Of a DNA stretch of 64,000 nt, positions 24,807 through 33,321 are shown piece by piece. The notes beneath the pieces are model-generated. The model ran no database searches. It worked only from the letters and a program-made list of their open reading frames with translations, and was not told the origin of the DNA. Source of the stretch: JAFGGG01 sp964634205 (lineage in GTDB: Bacteria; Spirochaetota; Spirochaetia; SZUA-6; RPPD01); contig CAZWKE010000010.1 in NCBI GenBank assembly GCA_964634205.1, forward strand, positions 1 through 64,000, written 5' to 3'. The translations under genes and the position numbers were made by a program. Numbering within the stretch: the stretch's first letter is position 1; each line of letters starts with the position of its first letter.

Positions 24807-25898
24807 ATGCACAAAAAATTATTGGCACGAGTAGGAAGTGTTTGTGTCTTTTTGTTGATAATAATCGCACAGGTAAGTGCCGACGGTCAGATCGTTTTTT
24901 TTGACGGAAGCGTGACCGTGACCCGAAACGGCAAGGAGTTCGACGCCTCACAACTGTATATCGGGTTTGAGGTGGGGAATTATGATCTGATTCAGACCGG
25001 TATGAACGGGCAGGCCGAGGTGGTGTTGGCTACCTCACCGGGCCGGGAGGTAACCGTCAAGGTCGATAATAATTCTTCCTTTTATATTGAACTGAATAAA
25101 CTGAAGAACGGGAAGAGTTCCACATCGCTGGAAGTGCTTACCGGTTCAATGGCCCTTAAGGTTGATACCTTGAGCAGTAATACGGAGATGCAGGTGCGTA
25201 CCAGGACAACCGTCATGGGGGTCCGGGGAACTGAATTCAAGGTAACCACCTCTCCGGATGATGATGTGCTTGTTACCTGTGATGAGGGCAAGGTAAGTTG
25301 TACCGATGAGAACGGGAAGGTGCTTTATTCCGAACCCGGGCAGGTGGTTGAAAAAATATCGGGAGAAACTTTTAAAAGTATTCCGGTTGATACAAAACAG
25401 CTTGAAGCGTATAAAAAACGCTGGGTCAAGAACCGACTGGAAGTATTTAAAGCGAACGCATTGCGTGCCACAAGATTTTTTGCAAAAATGTTCCTGGCTT
25501 CCTATCAGAATATCATGGATACCTATCAAAAACTGTTGGAGAAAAAAGATATCATCAATAAATGGATCAGAGAGGACACGCAAGGGAAAACGGGTTCGAG
25601 AATTGAGGTCATGAGGGAAAAAAAACAGCTTATCGGGCTGTTGTTTCGTTTAAAAAGGCACCTGTTCTTATTTGAACGGGCGTTTTTTCGTTTGATGGAG
25701 TTGGAATATTACTATAACCAGGGTTACGGCCATGGGGATATTAAACCAGGACTCAGTGCTGAAAAATTCTATAAGGAGTTTGGTGAGAAAAAGCCCAAGA
25801 TCATCACAATGATCGCCAAGCTGAAATACTTGTTCAAGCTGTTTGCCAAGCGGAATGACGGCCACTTTCCCGTTGATATGATAGACAGTTCCTTTTAG
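24807..25898 (+). CDS. Exported FecR-domain protein
   Basis: 363 residues with a signal peptide (hydrophobic stretch to about residue 24, cleavage near VSADG). Residues about 28-190 are a FecR domain: QIVFFDGSVTVTRNGK at the start, YDLIQTGMNGQAEVVL, then VRTRTTVMGVRGTEFKV and a DEGKVSC turn. Residues 195-363 are helical, basic and rich in Lys/Phe, with no recognised domain. FecR domains in spirochaetes are common in exported envelope proteins rather than in sigma-factor signalling, and no sigma factor is adjacent. GGAGG lies before the ATG. A bidirectional terminator follows. Confidence 0.8.
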   Translation: MHKKLLARVGSVCVFLLIIIAQVSADGQIVFFDGSVTVTRNGKEFDASQLYIGFEVGNYDLIQTGMNGQAEVVLATSPGREVTVKVDNNSSFYIELNKLKNGKSSTSLEVLTGSMALKVDTLSSNTEMQVRTRTTVMGVRGTEFKVTTSPDDDVLVTCDEGKVSCTDENGKVLYSEPGQVVEKISGETFKSIPVDTKQLEAYKKRWVKNRLEVFKANALRATRFFAKMFLASYQNIMDTYQKLLEKKDIINKWIREDTQGKTGSRIEVMREKKQLIGLLFRLKRHLFLFERAFFRLMELEYYYNQGYGHGDIKPGLSAEKFYKEFGEKKPKIITMIAKLKYLFKLFAKRNDGHFPVDMIDSSF

Positions 25899-25956
25899 GC
25901 GGTTTGTAGTGGTCTGAAATACAAACCGATATATATTCCGCTAACTGATCTGCAAT

Positions 25957-25988
25957 AAAAAAAACCCCGGCATACCGCCGGGGTTTTT
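25957..25988. terminator. Bidirectional terminator
   Basis: CCCCGGC (25965-25971)/GCCGGGG (25977-25983) around an ATACC loop, with an A-run on the left (25957-25964) and a T-run on the right (25984-25988). It can end both the FecR gene from the left and the ABC ATPase gene from the right. Confidence 0.92.
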
Positions 25989-26009
25989 GTTTTATATTAA
26001 ACTATTTTA

Positions 26010-27104
26010 TTAGGCTAAGGCTTCTTCTGTATCCATGTCAAAAAACTTTACTTTGTTTAAATCAGGAATAAAGTTGGCCTGCTTGCCGACGGTAAAATCC
26101 CATCTTGGGGGAACGCGTACAACAAGTTGATGCGATTTTGTACTTACATAGAGATGGATTTCCGAACCCAAGGGTTCAACAACCTCGATCGTTGTGCTGA
26201 TATTGTTTTGTTTTTCCGGGGTCGGTGTATACACCAGGTCTTCGGGGCGAATACCGAAAAGTATTTGTTTTCCTATATACGGACGCAGCAGGTCCGCTGC
26301 CGCACCTGAAAAGGCGATCTGGAAATCACCTTCATCGGTGATGATTTTGTTGGCCTTTTCTTTTACATCGGCGGACATGATATTCATTGGAGGAGAACCG
26401 ATAAATCCGGCAACAAAACGATTATTCGGGTTGTTATAGAGTTCCAGGGGTGTACCGATTTGTTGGGTAACACCGTCACGCAGTACCACGATTCTGTCAC
26501 CCATGGTCATGGCCTCTACCTGGTCGTGGGTAACATACACCATTGTGGCCTGCAGCCTGGTGTGGAGGGATGAGAGTTCGGCTCTCATCTGCACTCTCAG
26601 TTTGGCATCCAGGTTGGAAAGGGGCTCATCGAATAAAAACACCTTGGGTTTTCGTACGATAGCACGGCCGACGGCCACCCTTTGTCTCTGACCACCGGAA
26701 AGAGCTCTGGGTTTACGCTGCAGCAGTTCCTCGATATTAAGGACCTGTGCGGCTTCCTGCACCCTGGCCTGAATCTCCTCTTTGGGATATTTTCTGATTT
26801 TCAAACCAAAGGACATATTTTCATATACGGTCATATGCGGATAAAGGGCATAGTTTTGAAATACCATGGCAATATCTCTATCCTTTGGCGGAACATCATT
26901 CATTTTGTTACCGTCGATAAACAACTCGCCGGTGGTGATGTCTTCAAGTCCTGCAACCATACGCAATGTTGTGGTTTTTCCGCATCCTGAGGGACCTACC
27001 AATACGACGAATTCCTTATCGTTTATGGTAAGTGTCGCATTATCAACGGCCTTGACACCACCTTCAAACACTTTACTCATATTCTTTAACTCAACAGTTG
27101 CCAT
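26010..27104 (-). CDS. ugpC: ABC transporter ATP-binding protein, sugar type (UgpC/MsmX family)
   Basis: 364 residues. Walker A GPSGCGKTT, Q-loop MVFQNYALYPHMTV, signature LSGGQRQRVAVGRA, Walker B VFLFDEPLSNLD and the His-switch VTHDQ are all intact. The C-terminal 120 residues form the TOBE/OB regulatory domain of the sugar-importer subfamily (LFGIRPEDL). These ATPases often serve several carbohydrate ABC importers; no permease gene is adjacent, which supports a shared role. ATG at 27104 has TGGAGG upstream. The promoter is TTGACA/TATTAT (27175-27146). Transcription ends at the bidirectional hairpin. Confidence 0.95.
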   Translation of the reverse strand: MATVELKNMSKVFEGGVKAVDNATLTINDKEFVVLVGPSGCGKTTTLRMVAGLEDITTGELFIDGNKMNDVPPKDRDIAMVFQNYALYPHMTVYENMSFGLKIRKYPKEEIQARVQEAAQVLNIEELLQRKPRALSGGQRQRVAVGRAIVRKPKVFLFDEPLSNLDAKLRVQMRAELSSLHTRLQATMVYVTHDQVEAMTMGDRIVVLRDGVTQQIGTPLELYNNPNNRFVAGFIGSPPMNIMSADVKEKANKIITDEGDFQIAFSGAAADLLRPYIGKQILFGIRPEDLVYTPTPEKQNNISTTIEVVEPLGSEIHLYVSTKSHQLVVRVPPRWDFTVGKQANFIPDLNKVKFFDMDTEEALA

Positions 27105-27145
27105 CGTTTCCTCCAAAATAGTTTGTTTCTATAATATAAGTATGT

Positions 27146-27175
27146 ATAATATATGAAACAATCGAAGTTTGTCAA
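27146..27175 (-). promoter_or_regulatory. Promoter of the ABC ATPase gene
   Basis: On the minus strand TTGACA (27175-27170), 18-base spacer, TATTAT (27151-27146). The transcript would have a leader of about 35 bases with a good GGAGG. Confidence 0.6.
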
Positions 27176-27212
27176 TTAGTTCAAACTTCCTTCCTTATAT
27201 ATTTATACAAAA

Positions 27213-28445
27213 TTATTTAAATTTCTCCTTTAACGATGAAATTTGACCGGTTTTCGCTATCTGTTCAATCAACCATCCGGTAATTACGTCTTTTTTCAAC
27301 TTTTCCCAGTTTTGCGGCAGGGGATTGGGGAAGATAAGATACTCTTCCGGGGGTAAGAGACCGATAAGCAGTGGATAGTATTCCGGCAAAAAATGTTCGT
27401 TAATGGGTTTAATAATCGAAAATCCATTGGCAATACCAAAGGTATCATTATTATACACATAACTCATTTTTATCATATTCTCTTGTACCGAAGGGGTGTA
27501 AATCCATCTTAGGAACGTCCGCGCCCCATCACTGTTTTTGGCTCCGGATGGAATTGCGAATATCAGTATTTTTTCGGGGACCGCTATCTTGTTGTTATAG
27601 GTGAGCCACCTGAAATCCAGATTTTTCCTTTTTTCCTGCGGAATGGCAAAATACTCACTTATGGTCGAAAAATAATAACTGATGGGGTAATAGCCCGGTT
27701 TGTTGTCCTGGATGAGTTTATACTTTGGTTCATATACATATTTCTTTGAAAACTCCTCTTCACGGGCAAAGCTTCCGGCGGATTCATTTATCCATGACCG
27801 CAGGTATTCAATGGCTGATGTTAAGGCGTTTTCGTCCCACACCAGGATGTTATCAGAGGTGACCCTGAAATCGGCACCGAACAGCATGGCCGTATAAAAC
27901 AAAAACTCCTTGTTCCAAAGCGGGGAAAATCCCAGTCCCTTTAGGTTGTTTCCTTTAACAATAGTGTTGGCTTTGGTATATCTTCTTAACTCTTTTATAC
28001 TCATCGAGAATTCACCCGGCTTTTCCTCTGCCTGTTTTCTGAAAACAATAACCGGTATATCGAAGGAAAAGGGCAGGATCCTTTGTACCCCCCTGTACTT
28101 TCCGATTTCAAGCAGGTTTTTATACACGTTATCATTGTTGACACCCGCCGCTTGGAGTATCCCGTCTAATGATTCAAAAATACTTTCATGAAGGATTACT
28201 TCCGGCAGAGAATAAAAAATCAGGTCCGGCTTGTTCTGCATGGTCTCGAAATCTTCAGGGATTGTCTGGGTGAAGGTGGCCTCTATCTTAAAATTCGTAT
28301 GTTGTTTATTGAACTCCTCAATATAAGGGAGGATCTCTTCTTTATTGGTCCACAGGTGTATGGTGGGATTATTGAAATTAAAATTATCGCAACCGTATAT
28401 ACACAGGGAAAAGATAAGTATTATATTAAAAAGTAAGGGTTTCAT
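27213..28445 (-). CDS. Extracellular solute-binding lipoprotein (ABC importer)
   Basis: 410 residues starting at the ATG at 28445. The signal peptide ends with CIYGC, so the Cys at about residue 19 is lipidated. The mature protein looks like a type 1 sugar-binding protein (IHLWTNKEEILPYIEEFNKQ at the start, PDLIFYSLPEVI, RGVQRILPFSFDIPVIVFRK, and FLRWIYTPSVQENMIK later). The ligand cannot be predicted. No permease genes are next to it; the neighbouring ABC ATPase on the same strand could power the same importer. An upstream in-frame extension would run through the promoter. The ATG lacks a Shine-Dalgarno sequence and lies nine bases after the -10 box. Confidence 0.85.
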   Translation of the reverse strand: MKPLLFNIILIFSLCIYGCDNFNFNNPTIHLWTNKEEILPYIEEFNKQHTNFKIEATFTQTIPEDFETMQNKPDLIFYSLPEVILHESIFESLDGILQAAGVNNDNVYKNLLEIGKYRGVQRILPFSFDIPVIVFRKQAEEKPGEFSMSIKELRRYTKANTIVKGNNLKGLGFSPLWNKEFLFYTAMLFGADFRVTSDNILVWDENALTSAIEYLRSWINESAGSFAREEEFSKKYVYEPKYKLIQDNKPGYYPISYYFSTISEYFAIPQEKRKNLDFRWLTYNNKIAVPEKILIFAIPSGAKNSDGARTFLRWIYTPSVQENMIKMSYVYNNDTFGIANGFSIIKPINEHFLPEYYPLLIGLLPPEEYLIFPNPLPQNWEKLKKDVITGWLIEQIAKTGQISSLKEKFK

Positions 28446-28454
28446 AGGAAATAA

Positions 28455-28483
28455 AGAGTATGCGTTAAAAGGGTGATTGTCAA
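28455..28483 (-). promoter_or_regulatory. Promoter of the solute-binding lipoprotein gene
   Basis: On the minus strand TTGACA (28483-28478), 17-base spacer, TACTCT (28460-28455), nine bases before the ATG at 28445. Predicted leader of zero to six bases. Confidence 0.6.
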
Positions 28484-28497
28484 TAAGCGTCAAGGTA

Positions 28498-29442
28498 ATG
28501 AATGACATACAAACAGAGCGGATGTTACCGTTTAAAAGTTACAGCCGGTATTTGAAGCAGAAATACGGGGGTAGGGTGTATCGGGTGGGTGTGGATGCTG
28601 GTTTTTCCTGCCCGAACAGGGGAGCGGACAGGAGTGCGCCCGGATGCCTGTACTGCGATGAATACGGTTCCCGTGCCCCATACCTGGGTGATACCACGTC
28701 CCTGGACAGGCAGGTCTCCGCTACCATTGAATTCTTAAAACGGCGTTACCATCCAAAAGCGTATGTTCTGTACTTCCAGGCTTTCTCCGGGACCAATGCG
28801 CCCGTGGCGGAGTTAAAGCGTATCTATGACCACGGTTTGAGTCTGGCACCTTTCAAAGAACTTGTCGTATCAACCAGACCGGACTGTATTGATGAGGAGA
28901 AGGCAGCCCTGCTGGCCTCCTATGCACGTGAGGACCGGGACGTATGGGTTGAGCTGGGGCTGCAGTCCGCGCATGACGTAACCCTACGCCTGCTCTCCAG
29001 GGGACATACCGTTGGGGATTTTATCGACGCGTTTCACCTATTGAAAAAATATCGTATCAACACAGCGGTACACCTGATTTTCGGGCTGCCGGGAGAGGAT
29101 ATGGACCGGGTTATGGAGACGGTCCGCTTTATTGCCCGCCTGAAACCGGGGGGAGTGAAGATCCATAATCTGCATATCCCCTATAATACCCTGTTATATG
29201 AACGGTATACCGAAGGAGAAATAACCGCACCTTCGGCAAAAACGCATTTGGAATATGTGATAAACGCCCTCTCATATCTGCCTCCGGAGACATTGATCAT
29301 GCGGCTGACCTGTGATACCCCTTCCGGAAGGCTGGCGGCACCGGTTTCTTTTTTACCCAAACAGCAGTTCTATTCCCTGCTTGCCCGTGAGATGCGTGCG
29401 CGCGGTATATCCCAGGGGGATTGTTATGAGGACATAAAATGA
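28498..29442 (+). CDS. Radical SAM protein, YhcC/TIGR01212 type
   Basis: 314 residues from the ATG at 28498. Iron-sulfur motif Cys38-x11-Cys50-x2-Cys53 (FSCPNRGADRS...GCLYCDE), characteristic of the YhcC family, rather than the standard Cx3Cx2C. ELGLQSAHD, THVIF-like HLIFGLPGED and KIHNLHIPYNT follow, as in that family. The cellular function of YhcC proteins is not established; they lack the partner domains of coproporphyrinogen dehydrogenase. An alternative start at 28522 (MLPFKSY) is possible; the earlier TTG at 28477 falls in the divergent promoter. No strong ribosome-binding site is visible. Confidence 0.85.
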   Translation: MNDIQTERMLPFKSYSRYLKQKYGGRVYRVGVDAGFSCPNRGADRSAPGCLYCDEYGSRAPYLGDTTSLDRQVSATIEFLKRRYHPKAYVLYFQAFSGTNAPVAELKRIYDHGLSLAPFKELVVSTRPDCIDEEKAALLASYAREDRDVWVELGLQSAHDVTLRLLSRGHTVGDFIDAFHLLKKYRINTAVHLIFGLPGEDMDRVMETVRFIARLKPGGVKIHNLHIPYNTLLYERYTEGEITAPSAKTHLEYVINALSYLPPETLIMRLTCDTPSGRLAAPVSFLPKQQFYSLLAREMRARGISQGDCYEDIK

Positions 29443-29520
29443 TAATTCTTGCTTGACCAGTGAATATGGTTTATATTAGGCTTTACGGTATGCGATTATA
29501 GAGGGAGCGGAGGAAAACGT

Positions 29521-30030
29521 ATGGTTGTAAAAGATCCGGACATTTATAAAATCATCGATAAGATCAAAGAGCATTACAATAATAATATTTACAACCGCTA
29601 TATCCGTAAAGCTTTGTTGACAATGAAAATACCGCAGAACGTGTGGGACCTGCTGGACAGCTTTTCGGAAAAGGCCGACTATTATAAAATTCAGGGATAC
29701 CAATTTGACGAGTTGTATGACAGAATTATTGCCGCGGCGACCTTTATTTTCCACGCACGAAAAGAGGTAGTCCCGAATTTGAGCATCCTGTTGTCCGGCG
29801 GTACGGATACCGTGTTTCACCGGGGCGCCGAAGGTGAGAATACCAGCAAAGTGCTTACCCAGATGGCCATCAACAACTTCCCGGTAAACCTGAAGATTTT
29901 TTCGGATATGGTGAATGAGCTGTACCTGAAAACGGTCGACCTGGATAAAAAATTGCATAAGGATCAGAGACCGGTTTATGAGAGAATTCCCGAACTCAAG
30001 GAAATGGGCCATTATCTGGTAACCGAATAA
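29521..30030 (+). CDS. Conserved-looking protein of unknown function upstream of pyrB
   Basis: 169 residues, soluble and mostly helical, without signal peptide or recognised motif. GGAGG lies nine bases before the ATG. A possible promoter TTGCTT-17-TATATT lies just upstream. pyrB begins 12 bases after its stop with no clear ribosome-binding site, so the two genes are probably one transcript and pyrB may depend on translation of this one. I do not recognise the family. Codon use looks like that of its neighbours, so it is likely a real gene. Confidence 0.7.
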   Translation: MVVKDPDIYKIIDKIKEHYNNNIYNRYIRKALLTMKIPQNVWDLLDSFSEKADYYKIQGYQFDELYDRIIAAATFIFHARKEVVPNLSILLSGGTDTVFHRGAEGENTSKVLTQMAINNFPVNLKIFSDMVNELYLKTVDLDKKLHKDQRPVYERIPELKEMGHYLVTE

Positions 30031-30042
30031 ACAGTAGCGTGC

Positions 30043-30981
30043 ATGCAATACCCTGAGTTTAAAAATAAACACATTATTTCCACAAAAGATCTTACCAAGA
30101 AGGAACTGGGGGTTATTCTTGACACGGCGGTCCGGATGGATACCGTTGTGCAAACACAAGGATTCTCTGCGGTGTTACCCAACTCACTGATAGCCATGCT
30201 TTTTCTGGAACCGTCCACACGGACAAGGCTTTCATTTGAGGCTGCCGCGCAGCGCCTGGGAGCGCATACGGTTTCGGTCAGTGACGCGGGCAGTTCCTCC
30301 GCCGCCAAAGGGGAGACACTGGCGGATATGGTCCGCGTAGTGGCCGGCTATGCCGATTGTATCGTGCTGCGGCAGCCGTACCAGGGGCAGGCCCGGATGG
30401 CCGCGGATTGCATCGATATTCCCCTGTTGAATGCCGGTGACGGTAAGGGGCAGCATCCCACCCAGGCCCTGCTTGATCTTTACACCATCCGCAAAGAGTT
30501 GGGCCGGTTGGACTCCCTGAAGATATCACTGGTGGGAGACCTGAAATACGGACGGACCGTGCATTCATTATGCTATGCCCTGATGCCCTTTACCCCGCAG
30601 CTTACCTTGTGCGCACCCCCGGAACTGGGACTGCCCCGTGATATTCTTGACGATCTGAAGAACCACAACATCCGCTGTACGCTTACCTCCGAACTTGAGG
30701 AGGCACTGCAGGCGGATGTCATATACATGACAAGGATCCAGCGTGAACGGTTTTCCGATAAGAGCGAATATGAAAAACTGAAAGGAAGTTTTGTGCTTAC
30801 CAGGGAGCTTGTGCTGCGCGGCAACAAAGACATCGTGATCATGCATCCGCTGCCGCGTGTGGACGAGATCAGTGAGGACGTGGACGGCCTGGCCCGCGCC
30901 GCCTACTTTAGACAGGCGCATAACGGGATGTATGTACGTATGGCCTTGCTCGCCCTGGTGTTGGGCGGGGACATCCCGTAA
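30043..30981 (+). CDS. pyrB: Aspartate carbamoyltransferase catalytic subunit
   Basis: Makes carbamoyl-aspartate from carbamoyl phosphate and aspartate, the committed step of pyrimidine synthesis. 312 residues, normal. The carbamoyl-phosphate loop FLEPSTRTRLSFEAA, the SSSAAKGET loop (Lys reaching from the neighbouring subunit), HPTQALLDL and HPLPRVDE are intact. No regulatory subunit gene (pyrI) follows, so it may be unregulated by nucleotides or pyrI may be elsewhere. The dihydropyrimidinase-like gene at 34677 is not obviously part of the same pathway. Confidence 0.96.
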   Translation: MQYPEFKNKHIISTKDLTKKELGVILDTAVRMDTVVQTQGFSAVLPNSLIAMLFLEPSTRTRLSFEAAAQRLGAHTVSVSDAGSSSAAKGETLADMVRVVAGYADCIVLRQPYQGQARMAADCIDIPLLNAGDGKGQHPTQALLDLYTIRKELGRLDSLKISLVGDLKYGRTVHSLCYALMPFTPQLTLCAPPELGLPRDILDDLKNHNIRCTLTSELEEALQADVIYMTRIQRERFSDKSEYEKLKGSFVLTRELVLRGNKDIVIMHPLPRVDEISEDVDGLARAAYFRQAHNGMYVRMALLALVLGGDIP

Positions 30982-31056
30982 GCGTGCGCTCCTGTTTGCC
31001 GGGCGTGACGGCCGTGAAGGATAAGTGAAACATACCAAAAGCAGCCGGAGGAAAAC

Positions 31057-31515
31057 ATGAGTTTTGTACAATATACCAAACTTGCCGTTTTTGTGCTTGG
31101 CATTCTTTTTTCACCCCTGCATGAAAAACAGGGATGCAAAGCCTATTTTGACGTGATTCATTCAGGAACCCTTGCGGTTGAATCATTCGTGTTCGAGTGC
31201 GGCGACAGGGAGGGGGAGTATGCCTTTTACGGGGTTGGTGGTGACGGAAGTCGCTCGCTGCTTTTTACTATTGTCCCGGATAAGGGTAGGGAACTGATCT
31301 TCAGGCTGCAAAATCCGCAGAATCGTAATTTCGCAAAGATAGATCTGGCAGAGTATTTTAGGGATATAAAAAAAAGCACTTTTTCCTGGAACGGGGAACA
31401 ACAGAAGAAATTGGAATTCTCCACAGGGAACTCTATAATTGTATATAAAGCCGGGACAGCCCTTTATTTACAGAGTAAGGAATTTCCGGACCTGATCTTT
31501 TGTATTCATGAATAA
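31057..31515 (+). CDS. Small exported protein of unknown function
   Basis: 152 residues. A hydrophobic N-terminal segment (YTKLAVFVLGILFSP) suggests export or membrane anchoring; there is no lipobox. The rest is beta-rich with two cysteines in ESFVFECGD and one near the C-terminus (FCIHE), which could form a disulfide outside the cytoplasm. CCGGAGG precedes the ATG by a normal distance. I do not recognise a family. The 75 bases before it hold nothing else I can identify. Confidence 0.65.
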   Translation: MSFVQYTKLAVFVLGILFSPLHEKQGCKAYFDVIHSGTLAVESFVFECGDREGEYAFYGVGGDGSRSLLFTIVPDKGRELIFRLQNPQNRNFAKIDLAEYFRDIKKSTFSWNGEQQKKLEFSTGNSIIVYKAGTALYLQSKEFPDLIFCIHE

Positions 31516-31539
31516 GTAGAGCAATTCCGGCTATAAGCA

Positions 31540-31569
31540 TTGACAGACACAGGAATTCAAACGTAAAGT
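31540..31569 (+). promoter_or_regulatory. Promoter of the small kinase/deaminase/endonuclease V genes
   Basis: TTGACA (31540-31545), 18-base spacer, TAAAGT (31564-31569), five bases before the ATG at 31575. No Shine-Dalgarno sequence lies between, so the message should be leaderless. Confidence 0.55.
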
Positions 31570-31574
31570 GTAGT

Positions 31575-32144
31575 ATGGCAGAAGAGAGAAAAATAATCGC
31601 AACCGTCGGACTTTGCGGTGCGGGGAAAAGCGTATTGGGAGATTATCTGGAAAGCAGGGGGTGCACCAAGGTATATTTCGGCGGCATTACTCTGGAAGAG
31701 GTGGGCAAGCGCGGACTTCCCCTTACCGAGGAAAACGAGCGGAAGGTCAGGGAAGAACTGCGGGAAAAACACGGTATGGAGGCATTTGCCGTACTGAACC
31801 TGCCGAAAATTATCCAGGCCTTAAAAAAAGGTGAAAAGGTCCTCATCGACGGGTTGTACAGTTTTGCCGAATATAAATTCTTAAAGGAAAAATATAACGG
31901 CGGGCTGTTTTTGGTTGCCGTGTTTACCCCCAGGGAACTGCGCTACCAGCGTCTGGCCCAGCGAAAGACCCGCCCGCTTTCCCGTTATGAAGCCGTGGCC
32001 CGTGATTACGCTGAAATAGAAAATATTGAAAAAGGCGGACCGATCGCCATGGCCGACTATACCGTGATCAATGATTCAACCGTAGACACACTCCTTCAGT
32101 GCATGGAGAAAATAGTAACCAAGGAAAAATTTCTTCCGGAGTAA
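31575..32144 (+). CDS. P-loop nucleotide kinase-like protein (UPF0200/dephospho-CoA-kinase-like)
   Basis: 189 residues. P-loop GLCGAGKS at residues 12-19. The order of motifs, with EKVLIDGLYSFAEY after the P-loop and FTPRELRYQRLAQRKTRPLSR as a lid-like Arg-rich segment, resembles the UPF0200 group related to dephospho-CoA kinase and adenylate-kinase-like enzymes. Substrate unknown. It is followed two bases later by a dCMP deaminase gene and then by endonuclease V, so a role in nucleotide metabolism or sanitation is an attractive inference. The start is the ATG immediately downstream of a consensus promoter. Confidence 0.75.
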   Translation: MAEERKIIATVGLCGAGKSVLGDYLESRGCTKVYFGGITLEEVGKRGLPLTEENERKVREELREKHGMEAFAVLNLPKIIQALKKGEKVLIDGLYSFAEYKFLKEKYNGGLFLVAVFTPRELRYQRLAQRKTRPLSRYEAVARDYAEIENIEKGGPIAMADYTVINDSTVDTLLQCMEKIVTKEKFLPE

Positions 32145-32146
32145 TT

Positions 32147-32596
32147 ATGGAAACAAACCGAAAACGACCGGACTGGAATGAATATTTTATGGATTTTGCC
32201 AAACAGGCGTCGGTGCGCAGCGACTGCATCCGTTCCCAGGTCGGCGCGGTAATTGTCAACAAAAGAAACAAGGTAAAAGGCACGGGGTATAACAATACGC
32301 CGATCGGGGTGGAATCATGCCTGTCCCGGGGAATCTGCTACCGCATCGAGAACAATATTCCAAGCGGTACGCGGTACGAAACCTGCCGCAGCATTCACGC
32401 GGAACAGAACGCAATTATACAGGCCGGGGAGGACAACTGTGTGGGGAGTACAATGTATATTTACGGACACACACAGGTGTGCATCCTCTGCAAGCGTTTT
32501 ATCCTGAACGCCGGGATCGAGAGGATTTATCTGAAAAAGGATGACGCGTCACCCACAAGCGAACTTGACCCAAAACAATGGCGTGACGAGCTGTAG
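32147..32596 (+). CDS. Deoxycytidylate (dCMP) deaminase family protein
   Basis: 149 residues from the ATG at 32147, preceded by TCCGGAG; an earlier in-frame start lies inside the kinase gene. The zinc site is intact: His-Ala-Glu in SIHAEQNAI and the two cysteines in VCILCKRFI. The usual Pro of the PCxxC motif is Val here. SQVGAVIVNK and GTGYNNTP match the family's substrate region. The enzyme would turn dCMP into dUMP for thymidylate synthesis. The insert CLSRGICYRIENNIPSG, with further Cys residues, resembles the extra zinc-binding stretch of ComEB-like deaminases. Confidence 0.88.
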   Translation: METNRKRPDWNEYFMDFAKQASVRSDCIRSQVGAVIVNKRNKVKGTGYNNTPIGVESCLSRGICYRIENNIPSGTRYETCRSIHAEQNAIIQAGEDNCVGSTMYIYGHTQVCILCKRFILNAGIERIYLKKDDASPTSELDPKQWRDEL

Positions 32597-32610
32597 GTAT
32601 ACGACGTTTC

Positions 32611-33279
32611 ATGAAGGCATTGCGGCTTCATCCGTGGAGGGTGACCCCCAAAGAGGCTATCCGGATTCAAAACGAGTTAGCCGGAAAAATAATAAAGCAG
32701 GATGATTTTACCGCAGTGAAGACGGTATGCGGCGTTGATGCCGGTTTTAAGGGCGATACCGCCTATGCCGCGGCCGTGGTCTTAAGTTTCCCCGGATTAT
32801 CCGTACTGGAAAAATCCACCTGTACCTCCAAAATAATGATCCCGTATATTCCCGGACTGCTCTCCTTCAGGGAGATCCCGGCCCTGATTCCGGCCCTGGA
32901 GAAGCTTACAATACAACCGGATGTACTCATGGCCGACGGCCAGGGCATCGCGCATCCGCGCCGTATGGGACTGGCCTCCCATCTGGGGCTTGTTTTCGAT
33001 CTGCCGGCAATCGGGTGCGCAAAAACAAGGCTTTGCGGGCAGGCACCGGAACCGGAAGGGACAAGGGGTTGTTATACCCTGTTATACGACGGACCGGAGG
33101 TAGTGGGGGCCAAGCTCCGTACCAAGGAAAACGTAAAGCCGTTGTTTATATCAATCGGACACAGAATATCACTGGCCACGGCCGTCAAACTGGTTCTGGA
33201 GTGCGGTAAGGGGTACCGGCTGCCCCATCCCACCAGGCTGGCACACCTGGAAACACAGAGGCTTCGCGGAAAGGTATAA
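32611..33279 (+). CDS. nfi: Endonuclease V (deoxyinosine-specific)
   Basis: Cuts DNA near deoxyinosine, the product of adenine deamination. 222 residues. Motifs in order: VCGVDAGF (catalytic Asp), PYIPGLLSFREIP (catalytic Glu and the wedge-forming Pro-Tyr-Ile-Pro), MADGQGIAHPRRMGLASHLG (catalytic Asp), SIGHRISLATAV and LPHPTRLAH. All catalytic acids are present. It lies 14 bases after the dCMP deaminase gene, with only a weak ribosome-binding site (TAGG), so it probably shares that transcript. A plus/minus convergence with the hydantoinase gene lies 42 bases downstream. Confidence 0.95.
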   Translation: MKALRLHPWRVTPKEAIRIQNELAGKIIKQDDFTAVKTVCGVDAGFKGDTAYAAAVVLSFPGLSVLEKSTCTSKIMIPYIPGLLSFREIPALIPALEKLTIQPDVLMADGQGIAHPRRMGLASHLGLVFDLPAIGCAKTRLCGQAPEPEGTRGCYTLLYDGPEVVGAKLRTKENVKPLFISIGHRISLATAVKLVLECGKGYRLPHPTRLAHLETQRLRGKV

Positions 33280-33321
33280 GCCGGTTGTAAACGAACTGCA
33301 ATCCGCTTACCGGGATGGTGG

